22,347 nt of DNA from Candidatus Uhrbacteria bacterium RIFOXYB12_FULL_58_10 (GCA_943357275.1 CALRGL010000005.1:1-22347); one strand, 5' to 3'; positions 13,932 through 21,053 are shown, counted from the stretch's first letter. Program-made: numbers and translations. Notes: a model not told the origin generated them from the letters alone.

Positions 13932-14495
13932 ATGCAAGATCAATTCAAGCGAATCCTCGATCTAGTTCGAAAAACAGGGGATACTATGGTTGTGACAGAT
14001 CCAAACGGAAAGGATGTTTATGTCGTCATGGATCTAGAACATTATGAATCCATGGTTGAAGAAATGACTGGTGGAAATGAAGAAGAAGGAGATTGTGGAG
14101 ACAATTGCTGTCAGCGAATTCCGATGCAAACAAATCTGACTCAAATAGTTCCAACAAAAAAAGAGGAAGAATGGCAAATTCCTGATGAATTCATCATTGA
14201 CGATCCAGAAGGAGGTCTTGCTGATGAAGTAGAAACTGGGGGGGGTCAAGGAATGCCAAATGATTTGGATATCTGGTCAACCATGCAATCTGCTAATGAA
14301 TCAGGTCCAACATGGAATGTTTCACAAATGGATGGAAGTGAAGTAGCTGAACTTGAGAGACAATACAAAGAATTTGCTCAAAAGAATGTTCAACAGGCAA
14401 TAAATGAAGGAAATCCAGGAATTCAGACAATAGAAGCAAAAGAACCAATAGAAGAGTTTTCCGAGGAGCAATTTTATCTAGAACCAATTGAATAA
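13932..14495 (+). CDS. orphan Phd/YefM-like hypothetical protein with acidic tail
   Basis: A 187-residue protein of unknown function. Its first 45 residues (FKRILDLVRKTGDTMVVTDP and then VYVVMDLEHYESMVEEM) look like the DNA-binding N-terminus of Phd/YefM antitoxins, where a similar strand-turn-strand is followed by a Met-Asp-Leu-x-x-Tyr-Glu helix. The rest is acidic, low in hydrophobic residues and probably disordered, with a short Cys group (DCGDNCCQ, about 54-61). No toxin gene follows: the next gene is tuf. It has its own promoter and a terminator-like hairpin. A run of eight G (14238-14245) lies in frame and could slip. It may be a stand-alone regulator or protein-binding factor; the fold assignment is inference. 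Confidence 0.8.
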   Translation: MQDQFKRILDLVRKTGDTMVVTDPNGKDVYVVMDLEHYESMVEEMTGGNEEEGDCGDNCCQRIPMQTNLTQIVPTKKEEEWQIPDEFIIDDPEGGLADEVETGGGQGMPNDLDIWSTMQSANESGPTWNVSQMDGSEVAELERQYKEFAQKNVQQAINEGNPGIQTIEAKEPIEEFSEEQFYLEPIE

Positions 14496-14522
14496 ACGAG
14501 CTAAGGTTAGCATTAATTGTCG

Positions 14523-14582
14523 ACGCGAGCTGTCTTGAAGCAAGGGTGTGAACAAGTTCTTCCCTCGAGACTTGCGTGTTTT
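14523..14582 (+). terminator. terminator-like hairpin after the Phd-like gene
   Basis: Outer stem ACGCGAG (14523-14529) with CTTGCGT (14571-14577), one G-T pair; an inner AGGG/CCCT stem (14543-14546 with 14562-14565) encloses GAAC-AA-GTTC. Four T residues follow. Its 3' arm contains the -35 of the tuf promoter. Confidence 0.5.
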
Positions 14583-14600
14583 CCAATGATTTGCTATACT
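14572..14600 (+). promoter_or_regulatory. tuf promoter
   Basis: TTGCGT (14572-14577), 17-bp spacer and TATACT (14595-14600) preceded by TGC, an extended -10. The start near 14607 leaves a leader of about 119 nt. Confidence 0.75.
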
Positions 14601-14606
14601 TTCGCA

Positions 14607-14725
14607 CGTCTTCAAATATCTAAAATTTACCCAAATTAAGTAAATAAACGAAGGCTCGTAGCTTGCAGATCATAGCCAGGAAATCTTGGTTATAAACTGC
14701 CAGCCACTAGCCAACCACCATTTTT
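14607..14725 (+). promoter_or_regulatory. long structured 5' leader of tuf
   Basis: About 119 nt between the predicted start and the ATG. It contains small complementary blocks (GGCT with AGCC near 14653-14677; CCAGG-AAAT-CTTGG at 14677-14690) and has no Shine-Dalgarno sequence next to the ATG. Most other genes here have leaders of 3-40 nt, so control of tuf expression through this RNA is plausible. Confidence 0.4.
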
Positions 14726-15919
14726 ATGGCTGAAGAGTTTAAGCGAACCAAGCCGCACGTTAACGTGGGTACAATCGGACACGTTGACCACGGCAAAACA
14801 ACCACAACAGCTGCTATTTTGGCTGTTTTGGGCGCAAAAGGAATGGCTGCTCAATCTAAAGGTGTTGACGATCTAGATAAGGCTCCTGAGTCAAAAGCAC
14901 GTGGTATCACGATTGCTACAGCTCACTGTGAGTACGAATCAGACAAACGTCACTACGCACACGTTGACTGTCCAGGACACGCTGACTACATCAAAAACAT
15001 GATCACAGGTGCTGCCCAGATGGACGGTGCTATCTTGGTTGTGTCTGCTGCTGATGGTCCAATGCCACAAACACGAGAACACATCTTGCTCGCTCACCAA
15101 GTTGGTGTGTCAGCAATCGTTGTCTTTTTGAACAAAGTTGACCAAGTAGATGACCCAGAATTGATTGATTTGGTTGAAGAAGAAGTACGTGATTTGTTGA
15201 AGCAATACAAGTTCCCAGGAGACGAAGTACCTGTTATCCGAGGTTCAGCTCTTAAGGCACTTCAAAATCCAACAGATGATACAGCAAACAAGCCAATCAT
15301 GGATATTATTGCTGCTCTCGATTCTTATATTCCAGATCCAATCCGAGACACAGACAAACCTTTCATGATGCCAATTGAGGACGTATTCTCTATTGAAGGT
15401 CGTGGAACTGTTGTAACTGGTCGTATTGAACGAGGAATCATCAAGATCAACGATGAAGCTCAACTTGTTGGTATTCACGAAGAACCACAAAAAACAATTG
15501 TTACAGGAATTGAAATGTTCAACAAACAACTTGGAGAAGGACGTGCAGGTGACAACGCCGGTGTGTTGCTTCGAGGTGTTAAGAAAGAAGATGTTGAACG
15601 TGGAATGGTTTTGGCTAAACCAGGTTCTATTACTCCACACATGGAAGTAGAAGCTGAAGTTTATGCTTTGACAAAAGAAGAAGGTGGACGACACAAACCA
15701 TTCTTTAATGGTTACAAGCCACAATTCTACATCCGAACAACAGACGTTACTGGTGAAGTTACTTTGCCAGAAGGAACTGAAATGGTTATGCCTGGAGATA
15801 CGGTTAACGTTAATGTTAAGCTTATTCATCCAGTTGCTATTGAAGAAAAGATGTCATTCGCTATCCGAGAGGGTGGACGAACTGTTGGAGCTGGTATCGT
15901 TACTAAGATTATCAAGTAA
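14726..15919 (+). CDS. tuf: translation elongation factor Tu
   Basis: EF-Tu (397 residues) carries aminoacyl-tRNA to the ribosomal A site as a GTP complex. Motifs: GHVDHGKT (18-25), ARGITI, DCPGH (81-85), NKVD (136-139; usually NKCD) and GSALK. Domain II has the GRGTVVTGRIERG block and domain III the FNGYKPQFYIRTTDVTG block that contacts tRNA. Arg is written CGA 10 times and CGT 7 times, notable for the most highly expressed gene in a cell. It is monocistronic by signals: own strong promoter upstream and a strong terminator hairpin downstream. Confidence 0.98.
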   Translation: MAEEFKRTKPHVNVGTIGHVDHGKTTTTAAILAVLGAKGMAAQSKGVDDLDKAPESKARGITIATAHCEYESDKRHYAHVDCPGHADYIKNMITGAAQMDGAILVVSAADGPMPQTREHILLAHQVGVSAIVVFLNKVDQVDDPELIDLVEEEVRDLLKQYKFPGDEVPVIRGSALKALQNPTDDTANKPIMDIIAALDSYIPDPIRDTDKPFMMPIEDVFSIEGRGTVVTGRIERGIIKINDEAQLVGIHEEPQKTIVTGIEMFNKQLGEGRAGDNAGVLLRGVKKEDVERGMVLAKPGSITPHMEVEAEVYALTKEEGGRHKPFFNGYKPQFYIRTTDVTGEVTLPEGTEMVMPGDTVNVNVKLIHPVAIEEKMSFAIREGGRTVGAGIVTKIIK

Positions 15920-15928
15920 ATAATGTTT

Positions 15929-15956
15929 GGAGGGGCGAGTGATCGTTCCTCCTTTT
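15929..15956 (+). terminator. terminator of tuf
   Basis: A 10-bp stem (GGAGGGGCGA, 15929-15938, with TCGTTCCTCC, 15943-15952, two G-T pairs) closed by a GTGA tetraloop, followed by TTTT and a further T-rich stretch. Confidence 0.82.
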
Positions 15957-15975
15957 CGTTCCTTTTTACAACCTT

Positions 15976-16311
15976 GTGACTGACAAAAAAGAACAACAAC
16001 CAGAAGAAAAAGCTCGTATTCGTATCAAAATCAAAGCTTACGATAGCAAAATTATCGATCAAGCTACTCAAACGATTTTGAAAACAGTCGAACGTTCCGG
16101 CGCTAAAGTCGTTGGACCAGTTCCACTCCCTACAGAAATGCGTAAATACACTGTGAACCGATCAACATTCGTTCACAAGGATTCACGTGATCAGTACGAA
16201 ATGCGCATTCACAAGCGTTTGATCGACATTGTGGAAGCAAACGATCGAACAATTGACGCCCTGATGAGTTTAAACTTGCCAGCAGGTGTCGAAATCGAAA
16301 TTAAAACTTAG
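15976..16311 (+). CDS. rpsJ: 30S ribosomal protein S10
   Basis: S10 (111 residues) is part of the 30S head and also binds NusB in antitermination. The core from KARIRIKIKAYDSKIID is typical, as are GPVPLPTEMRKYTVNRSTFVHKDSR and the C-terminal LNLPAGVEIEIKT. Translation appears to begin at GTG 15976, giving a charged 12-residue N-terminal tail (TDKKEQQPEE) not present in E. coli; no ATG or SD is near. The stop is TAG. It stands apart from the rest of the S10 operon: a terminator precedes it and a 375-bp structured gap with terminator and promoter follows. Confidence 0.95.
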   Translation: MTDKKEQQPEEKARIRIKIKAYDSKIIDQATQTILKTVERSGAKVVGPVPLPTEMRKYTVNRSTFVHKDSRDQYEMRIHKRLIDIVEANDRTIDALMSLNLPAGVEIEIKT

Positions 16312-16322
16312 TTTTGATGAGT

Positions 16323-16376
16323 GGAAAGGGGTCGAGAATTGTTTATCAGATTGGTAATCAATTCTCGACTCCTTCC
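16323..16376 (+). repeat. long hairpin directly after rpsJ
   Basis: The 11-bp core (16331-16341 with 16359-16369, starting GTCGAGAATTG) is extended outward by GGAAAGG pairing with TCCTTCC with one bulge. The loop is 17 nt. No T run follows, so it is more likely a 3'-end stabiliser, RNase site or protein-binding hairpin than an intrinsic terminator. Confidence 0.7.
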
Positions 16377-16574
16377 CTCATGTCGTTTCCAAACCCAGAA
16401 GAAAGATCCTGTATCTAAAGATACATTTTAAGGAAAACCTTCCGGAGATTTGAAAAGGATATCATTGAAGTCTTGCGTGATTAAAACCTGAAACAATCCC
16501 TTTAAGAACTATTCCCGTTCCAAAAACGCAATTTTTGGATCATCCGGAATTTACTAAGAATTCTTAGTTTAAAG

Positions 16575-16619
16575 GTCAGAAGCTGTTTTCGAACACTTCG
16601 AAAACGACTTCTGGCTTTT
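16575..16619 (+). terminator. terminator/attenuator ahead of rplC
   Basis: CAGAAG (16577-16582), a 2-base internal mismatch, GTTTTCGAA, loop CAC, TTCGAAAAC, then CTTCTG (16608-16613), followed by GCTTTT. Its 3' arm CTTCTGG could instead pair with CCAGAAG at 16395-16401. Confidence 0.72.
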
Positions 16620-16650
16620 ATGTTAGAAGAAGCCACTCCCAATTAACTAT

Positions 16651-16679
16651 TTGTATCGGCTGAACCTAACCACTATAAG
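16651..16679 (+). promoter_or_regulatory. promoter of the S10 cluster, leaderless rplC
   Basis: TTGTAT (16651-16656), 17-bp spacer, TATAAG (16674-16679). The rplC ATG at 16687 begins 7 bases after the -10, which is where transcription itself should start. Confidence 0.68.
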
Positions 16680-16686
16680 CTAATTT

Positions 16687-17310
16687 ATGCCATTCATTAT
16701 TGGACGAAAAATTGAAATGTCTCAGCAATTCAAGGACGACGGAACAGTGATTCCGGTAACCTTGATTAAGGCTGAAAAAAACGTAGTCACACAAATCCGT
16801 TCTGAAGAAACAGACGGCTATGTGGCTGTACAGCTCGGAATGGAGGTTGGTACGTTGAATAAACCTGAAGCAGGTCATACAAAAGACCTAGCACCTGTTA
16901 CAACGCTTCGAGAATTTCGTGTTGATAAAACCGATTTGAATCGAGGTGATGAAGTAACGGTTGAATCGTTTTCAGTAGGAAATAAAGTAGATGTTGTTGG
17001 TTTTTCAAAAGGTCGTGGATTCACCGGTGTTATGAAACGTCATGGTTTCAAAGGTGGAAAAGCAACACACGGAAACAAAGATCAACAGCGTATGCCTGGA
17101 TCTATCGCTTCACAACGACAAGGTAAGGTTATTAAAGGAAAGCGAATGGGTGGTCACTCTGGTGATGATCGAGTCACTGTTAAGAATTTGGAAGTTGCTT
17201 CAATCGATCCAACAACCAATATTATTGCAATTAAAGGCGCAGTTCCAGGTGCACGTGGGGGACTTATCCTCATCCAAACTCGCGACGCAAAAACCATATG
17301 GCAAGCGTAA
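16687..17310 (+). CDS. rplC: 50S ribosomal protein L3
   Basis: L3 (207 residues) binds near the 3' end of 23S rRNA and reaches into the peptidyl-transferase region. Family features: the N-terminal IIGRKIEMSQQF (usually GxKxGMTQ), GFSKGRGFTGVMKRHGFKGG, and MPGSIASQRQGKVIKGKRMGGHSG on the central extension. The length is typical. First gene of a 13-gene run that continues past the window. There is no SD; the promoter predicts a leaderless mRNA. Its last 13 bases overlap the start of rplD, so the two are translationally coupled. Confidence 0.97.
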   Translation: MPFIIGRKIEMSQQFKDDGTVIPVTLIKAEKNVVTQIRSEETDGYVAVQLGMEVGTLNKPEAGHTKDLAPVTTLREFRVDKTDLNRGDEVTVESFSVGNKVDVVGFSKGRGFTGVMKRHGFKGGKATHGNKDQQRMPGSIASQRQGKVIKGKRMGGHSGDDRVTVKNLEVASIDPTTNIIAIKGAVPGARGGLILIQTRDAKTIWQA

Positions 17311-17930
17311 AAATCTTTAACGTAGAAGGAAAAGAACTTGGACAAATGGATCTTGAAGCATCCTTGTTTGGTGTAACAATCAATCAAGCTGTTGTCCACG
17401 AAGCCATGGTCGCTCACACTGCAAATGCTCGTGCTGTTTTGGCACACACAAAAGATCGATCAGAGGTTGCTGGAAGTCACATCAAGCCTTGGAAGCAGAA
17501 AGGAACAGGACGTGCTCGTCATGGATCCAAGCAGTCTCCAATTTGGCGTGGTGGAGGTATCACATTTGGACCAACAACACTTCGAAACTTCGCTGTCAAA
17601 ATCAACAAAAAGACAAAACGAAAAGCTCTTGCTATGGTCTTGTCTGACAAAGTAAACAATGATCGATTGATCATTGTGGATGATATGAAGTTTGCAGAAG
17701 GAAAGACCAAAGACCTTACAAAAACACTTGCTGGATTGCCATGTGCTGGTAAAAAAACCATGGTAGTTGTCGAAATGGACAACAGAAGTGTTGGTCTAGC
17801 TGCACGAAATGTACCAAACGTAGAAGTGTTCCCTGTAAACACTCTTAACTTACTTGCTCTCTTGCGTCTCGAGTACGTTGTTTTCACAAAAGCTGCACTT
17901 GAAGCTGCTATGAGCATGTTTAAGCGATAA
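17298..17930 (+). CDS. rplD: 50S ribosomal protein L4
   Basis: L4 (210 residues) lines the peptide exit tunnel with its loop; in E. coli it also represses its own operon through the S10 leader. The tunnel-loop signature KPWKQKGTGRARHGSKQSP with IWRGGGITFGP is present, as are KTKRKALAMVLSDK and the C-terminal LNLLALLRLEYVVFTKAAL. The start overlaps rplC by 13 bp in another frame. No SD. Because rpsJ lies apart from rplC-rplD, any L4 feedback here could act at the gap before rplC; this is inference. Confidence 0.97.
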   Translation: MASVKIFNVEGKELGQMDLEASLFGVTINQAVVHEAMVAHTANARAVLAHTKDRSEVAGSHIKPWKQKGTGRARHGSKQSPIWRGGGITFGPTTLRNFAVKINKKTKRKALAMVLSDKVNNDRLIIVDDMKFAEGKTKDLTKTLAGLPCAGKKTMVVVEMDNRSVGLAARNVPNVEVFPVNTLNLLALLRLEYVVFTKAALEAAMSMFKR

Positions 17931-17935
17931 GACAT

Positions 17936-18391
17936 ATGGGAATCTTCGATAAAATCAAATACAAAAAAGACGAGAAAGGCGAAACAGTTGAAAAGGTAGA
18001 AAAGTCCGAATCGTCTCAATTGGAAACCAATACGGTAGAAGTAGATAAGGCTGCTAAGGTTGCTCCAACTCAAGAAAAAGCAAAGAATCAGATGAGTAAA
18101 GAGGTAACCTTGATGAGTGGAGTCATCCTTCGTCCAGTGATTACTGAAAAAAGTGCTCATCTTGCGACTGAAAACAAATATGTTTTCCAGGTTCGTCAAG
18201 ACGCAACACGTGTTGATGTCAAAACGGCGATTAAGTCTATGTACGGAGTTTTGCCAGTGAATGTTCGCATCATGAACAAGATTGGTAAGAAAATCCGATT
18301 TGGACAACGAGAAGGAAAACGAAAAGATTGGAAGAAAGCAACCGTTACGCTTCCAAAAGGATCCTCAATTAATGTTTACGAAGGAGTGTAA
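17936..18391 (+). CDS. rplW: 50S ribosomal protein L23 with N-terminal extension
   Basis: L23 sits at the tunnel exit and docks trigger factor and SRP. The core begins near residue 62 (VILRPVITEKSAHLATENKYVFQV) and ends in KATVTLPKGSSINVYEGV. The first about 60 residues are a Lys/Glu-rich tail that bacterial L23 (usually about 100 residues) lacks. ATG 17936 is chosen because it follows the rplD stop by 5 bp in the same catATG context as neighbours; internal ATGs at residues 53 and 60 would give a normal-sized L23 and cannot be excluded. Confidence 0.92.
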   Translation: MGIFDKIKYKKDEKGETVEKVEKSESSQLETNTVEVDKAAKVAPTQEKAKNQMSKEVTLMSGVILRPVITEKSAHLATENKYVFQVRQDATRVDVKTAIKSMYGVLPVNVRIMNKIGKKIRFGQREGKRKDWKKATVTLPKGSSINVYEGV

Positions 18392-18415
18392 TAGTGGAGA
18401 TGATACTTCAATAAT

Positions 18416-19267
18416 ATGGGAGTTAAACGTTATAAACCAACAACAGCCGGTCGTCGAATTTCAAGCGTAAGTACGTTTGAAGAAGTCACAAAGACCAAAC
18501 CAGAAAAAAGCCTGACAATCTCAGGTAAGAATTTTGCTGGGCGAACAAAAGGAAAAATCACCGTACGACATCGTGGTGGTGGAGCAAAAAAGAAAATTCG
18601 CGTAATTGACTTCAAGCGAACAAAATTCAATGTTCCTGCAAAAGTTGCAGCCATTGAATACGATCCAAATCGTGGAGCCCGTTTAGCTCTTCTCTACTAC
18701 ATTGATGGAGAAAAGCGATACATCATCGCTCCACTTGGACTGAATGTCGGTGAAACGATTATTTCTTCTGCAGAAAAAGCAGAAATCAAAACAGGAAATC
18801 ATTTACAACTTCAATTTATTCCAATCGGAATGTCCATCTTCAACATCGAACTCCAACCTGGAAAGGGCGGTCAGATCGTTCGAGGAGCTGGAACATTTGC
18901 TCAGCTCATGGCTGTTGAAGGTGCTTACGCAACAGTAAAACTTCCTTCTGGAGAAGTTCGACAGGTTCTCAAGACTTGTATGGCAACGATCGGACAAGCT
19001 TCAAACCCAGATCAACGATTGATTCGATGGGGAAAGGCTGGACGAACTCGTCACCGCGGAATTCGACCAACGGTTCGTGGAAAAGCTATGAACCCAGTTG
19101 ATCACCCTCACGGAGGTGGAGAAGGACGAAACCCAATCGGTCTCAAGCGTCCAAAGACACCAACTGGTAAACCAGCTCTTGGTGTGAAGACACGTAAGAA
19201 AAAAGGAAGCGATAAATTCATCATTAAGCGCCGAAAGCAGGGACGATTCATCGGCGGCGCCAAATAA
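18416..19267 (+). CDS. rplB: 50S ribosomal protein L2
   Basis: L2 (283 residues) is required for subunit joining and peptidyl transfer. It shows the MGVKRYKPTTAGRR start, RHRGGGAKKKIRVIDFKR, the ELQPGKGGQIVRGAGT block, and VDHPHGGGEGRNP with the conserved His (H230, equivalent to E. coli H229). The basic C-terminus ends KRRKQGRFIGGAK. Length is normal. It starts 24 bp after rplW, with GGAGATGA upstream but too distant to be a good SD. Confidence 0.98.
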   Translation: MGVKRYKPTTAGRRISSVSTFEEVTKTKPEKSLTISGKNFAGRTKGKITVRHRGGGAKKKIRVIDFKRTKFNVPAKVAAIEYDPNRGARLALLYYIDGEKRYIIAPLGLNVGETIISSAEKAEIKTGNHLQLQFIPIGMSIFNIELQPGKGGQIVRGAGTFAQLMAVEGAYATVKLPSGEVRQVLKTCMATIGQASNPDQRLIRWGKAGRTRHRGIRPTVRGKAMNPVDHPHGGGEGRNPIGLKRPKTPTGKPALGVKTRKKKGSDKFIIKRRKQGRFIGGAK

Positions 19268-19276
19268 CGGAAAGCT

Positions 19277-19561
19277 ATGGCACGTAGTCTAAAAAAAGGA
19301 CCATACGTTCATCCAAAGATTTTGAAGAAAATTTCAAAATTGAAGGCGAACGATCCAACTCCAATTAAAGTTTGGGCACGATCTTCAACGATCACGCCTG
19401 AAATGGTTGGTTTTACATTCGCAATTCATAACGGTCGAGATTTCATCAAGGTAAAAATTGTTGAAAACATGGTAGGCCACAAATTGGGTGAATTTTCTCC
19501 AACGCGAAAATTTACTCGACATGGTGGAAAACTCCAAAAGACTGATACCGCAACCAAATAA
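19277..19561 (+). CDS. rpsS: 30S ribosomal protein S19
   Basis: S19 (94 residues) lies on the 30S head and contacts S13 and the tRNAs. MARSLKKGPYVHPKILKKI, WARSSTITPEMVGFTFAIHNGR and VGHKLGEFSPTRKFTRHGG are all characteristic. It follows rplB after 9 bp, with GGAAAG upstream as a weak SD. Length is standard. Confidence 0.98.
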   Translation: MARSLKKGPYVHPKILKKISKLKANDPTPIKVWARSSTITPEMVGFTFAIHNGRDFIKVKIVENMVGHKLGEFSPTRKFTRHGGKLQKTDTATK

Positions 19562-19566
19562 ATCAT

Positions 19567-19977
19567 ATGGAGATCAAGGCAATTGCACGATTCGTTCGAA
19601 TGTCGCCACGCAAAGTGCGTTTGGTGATAAATTTGATTCGAGGTATGCGTGTAGCGCAAGCACAGACACAATTGAAGTTTATGAATAAGGCAGCAACAAC
19701 GCCTGTTCTAAAATTGCTCAATTCTGCCATTGCAAACGCAGAACACAATTTCGAATTAGATGGATCCAATCTCTATATCAAATCGATTACTGCTGACGGT
19801 GGTCCTGTTCTTAAGCGATGGACACCAAAAGCATTCGGAAAAGCAACCCCTATTCGCAAACCGACGGTACATATTTCTATCGTTTTGGAAGAAAAAGGTG
19901 CTGAACCGGTGAAACCATCGACAAAAGAGGTTAAAACTGATAAAAAAGTCAGTCTCAAAAAAGCCCAAGTCAAGTAA
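19567..19977 (+). CDS. rplV: 50S ribosomal protein L22 with basic C-terminal tail
   Basis: L22 (136 residues) has a beta hairpin that lines the exit tunnel. The start MEIKAIARFVRMSPRKVRLV and the tunnel hairpin ADGGPVLKRWTPKAFGKATPIRKPTVHISIVL are typical. The core is usually about 110 residues; here about 25 more residues rich in Lys (from VKPSTKEVKTDKKVSLKKA) follow, perhaps touching rRNA at the surface. It begins 5 bp after rpsS; no SD. Confidence 0.96.
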   Translation: MEIKAIARFVRMSPRKVRLVINLIRGMRVAQAQTQLKFMNKAATTPVLKLLNSAIANAEHNFELDGSNLYIKSITADGGPVLKRWTPKAFGKATPIRKPTVHISIVLEEKGAEPVKPSTKEVKTDKKVSLKKAQVK

Positions 19978-19982
19978 AATTT

Positions 19983-20630
19983 ATGGGACGAAAAGTACAT
20001 CCAAGAGCCTTTCGAATCGGAGTCACACGTGGTTGGGACGGGGTTTGGTTTGCTGGAAATAAGCGTTTTCAAGCTTTGTTGCAAGAAGATGTTCGCATTC
20101 GCGATTTTCTTCGAAAGAAGTTGAAAGATGCGCTTGTTGACACGATTGAAATCGAACGATCACGCGATGAAATTAAGATCAATATCAATTCTGCAAAACC
20201 TGGTGTTATTATTGGTCGTGCAGGTGCTGGTATCGAAGATCTTACAAAATCATTGAAGAAAGAATTTTACCGTGGTCGCCGTGTTAAAATGGCTATCAAT
20301 GTAAAAGAAATTCAACAACCATCTCTTAGTGCACAAGTTGTTGCTCAACAAATCGTTGCCGATATCGAAAAGCGTATGCCTTTTCGCCGTGTTATGAAGA
20401 TGGCAATCGAGCGTGTAATGAAAGCAAATGCACAAGGAGTAAAAGTTACCTTGGGTGGTCGTTTGAACGGAGCAGATATTGCTCGACGTGAAACAATCGC
20501 ACAAGGAAAAACACCACTTCATAATCTTCGAGCCGACATTGATTTTGCTTCTATTCCAGCCCGCACTATTTTTGGTGCTATCGGAGTAAAAGTTTGGGTT
20601 AATCGTGGGGAAGTATTTGACAAGGAATAA
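19983..20630 (+). CDS. rpsC: 30S ribosomal protein S3
   Basis: S3 (215 residues) forms part of the mRNA entry channel. MGRKVHPRAFRIGVTRGWD opens the protein; the KH domain has the GXXG loop in GVIIGRAGAGIE; the C-terminal domain shows MPFRRVMKMAIERVMKANAQGVKV and GGRLNGADIARRE. Length is normal. It starts 5 bp after rplV and has no SD. Confidence 0.98.
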   Translation: MGRKVHPRAFRIGVTRGWDGVWFAGNKRFQALLQEDVRIRDFLRKKLKDALVDTIEIERSRDEIKININSAKPGVIIGRAGAGIEDLTKSLKKEFYRGRRVKMAINVKEIQQPSLSAQVVAQQIVADIEKRMPFRRVMKMAIERVMKANAQGVKVTLGGRLNGADIARRETIAQGKTPLHNLRADIDFASIPARTIFGAIGVKVWVNRGEVFDKE

Positions 20631-20632
20631 AT

Positions 20633-21052
20633 ATGTTGATCCCAAAGAAAGTTAAACATCGAAAATCCCACAAAGGACGCGCTCGAGGAAAGCGTGTGGC
20701 TTCACGTAAGACACAACTTGCCTTTGGAACGATTGGTCTTAAGGCCACAACAGAATCGTGGGTAACATCACGTCAGATTGAGGCAGCTCGACGAGCTATG
20801 ACTCGTGCGATTAAACGTGGTGGAAAAATTTGGATTCGTATTTTCCCAGACAAACCAGTAACCTCCAAAGGTTCTGAAATGCCAATGGGTAAAGGAAAAG
20901 GTGCGGTAGATCATTACGTCGTTGTGATCCGTCCAGGTACAGTCATGTTCGAAATGGCTGGAGTGGAGGATAGTTTGGCACAAGAAGCAATGACTCTTGC
21001 CTCACACAAACTTCCTGTGAAAACAAGAATTGTAACTCGTGAAATTGAGTAA
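20633..21052 (+). CDS. rplP: 50S ribosomal protein L16
   Basis: L16 (139 residues) helps position A-site tRNA. The sequence has MLIPKKVKHRKSHKGRARG, the FGTIGLKATTESWVTSRQIEAARRAMTR block, IRIFPDKPVTSKGSEMPMGKGKG and the FEMAGV segment, all typical. AAGGA lies seven bases before the ATG, making this one of few genes in the cluster with an SD. It begins 2 bp after rpsC. Confidence 0.98.
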   Translation: MLIPKKVKHRKSHKGRARGKRVASRKTQLAFGTIGLKATTESWVTSRQIEAARRAMTRAIKRGGKIWIRIFPDKPVTSKGSEMPMGKGKGAVDHYVVVIRPGTVMFEMAGVEDSLAQEAMTLASHKLPVKTRIVTREIE

Positions 21053-21053
21053 T

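Larger units (their letters stand above)
16312..16686 (+). other. 375-bp structured non-coding gap between rpsJ and rplC
   Basis: No reading frame fits here. From left to right it holds: hairpin A (16323-16376) with an 11-bp perfect core; TGTATCT/AGATACA (16410-16425) followed by TTTT; AAGG-AAAA-CCTT (16430-16441); a nested domain in which CCTTTAA-ga-ACTA (16499-16511) pairs with TAGTTTAAAGG (16565-16575), TTCC (16512-16515) with GGAA (16546-16549), and TCCAAAAA (16519-16526) with TTTTTGGA (16532-16539); a terminator (16575-16619); and a promoter (16651-16679). It could be a small RNA, or a control region for the rpsJ transcript. Confidence 0.6.

Noticed and set aside
17298..17310. possible frameshift between rplC and rplD
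   Set aside because: Both proteins are complete at their ends; this is an ordinary 13-bp overlap.
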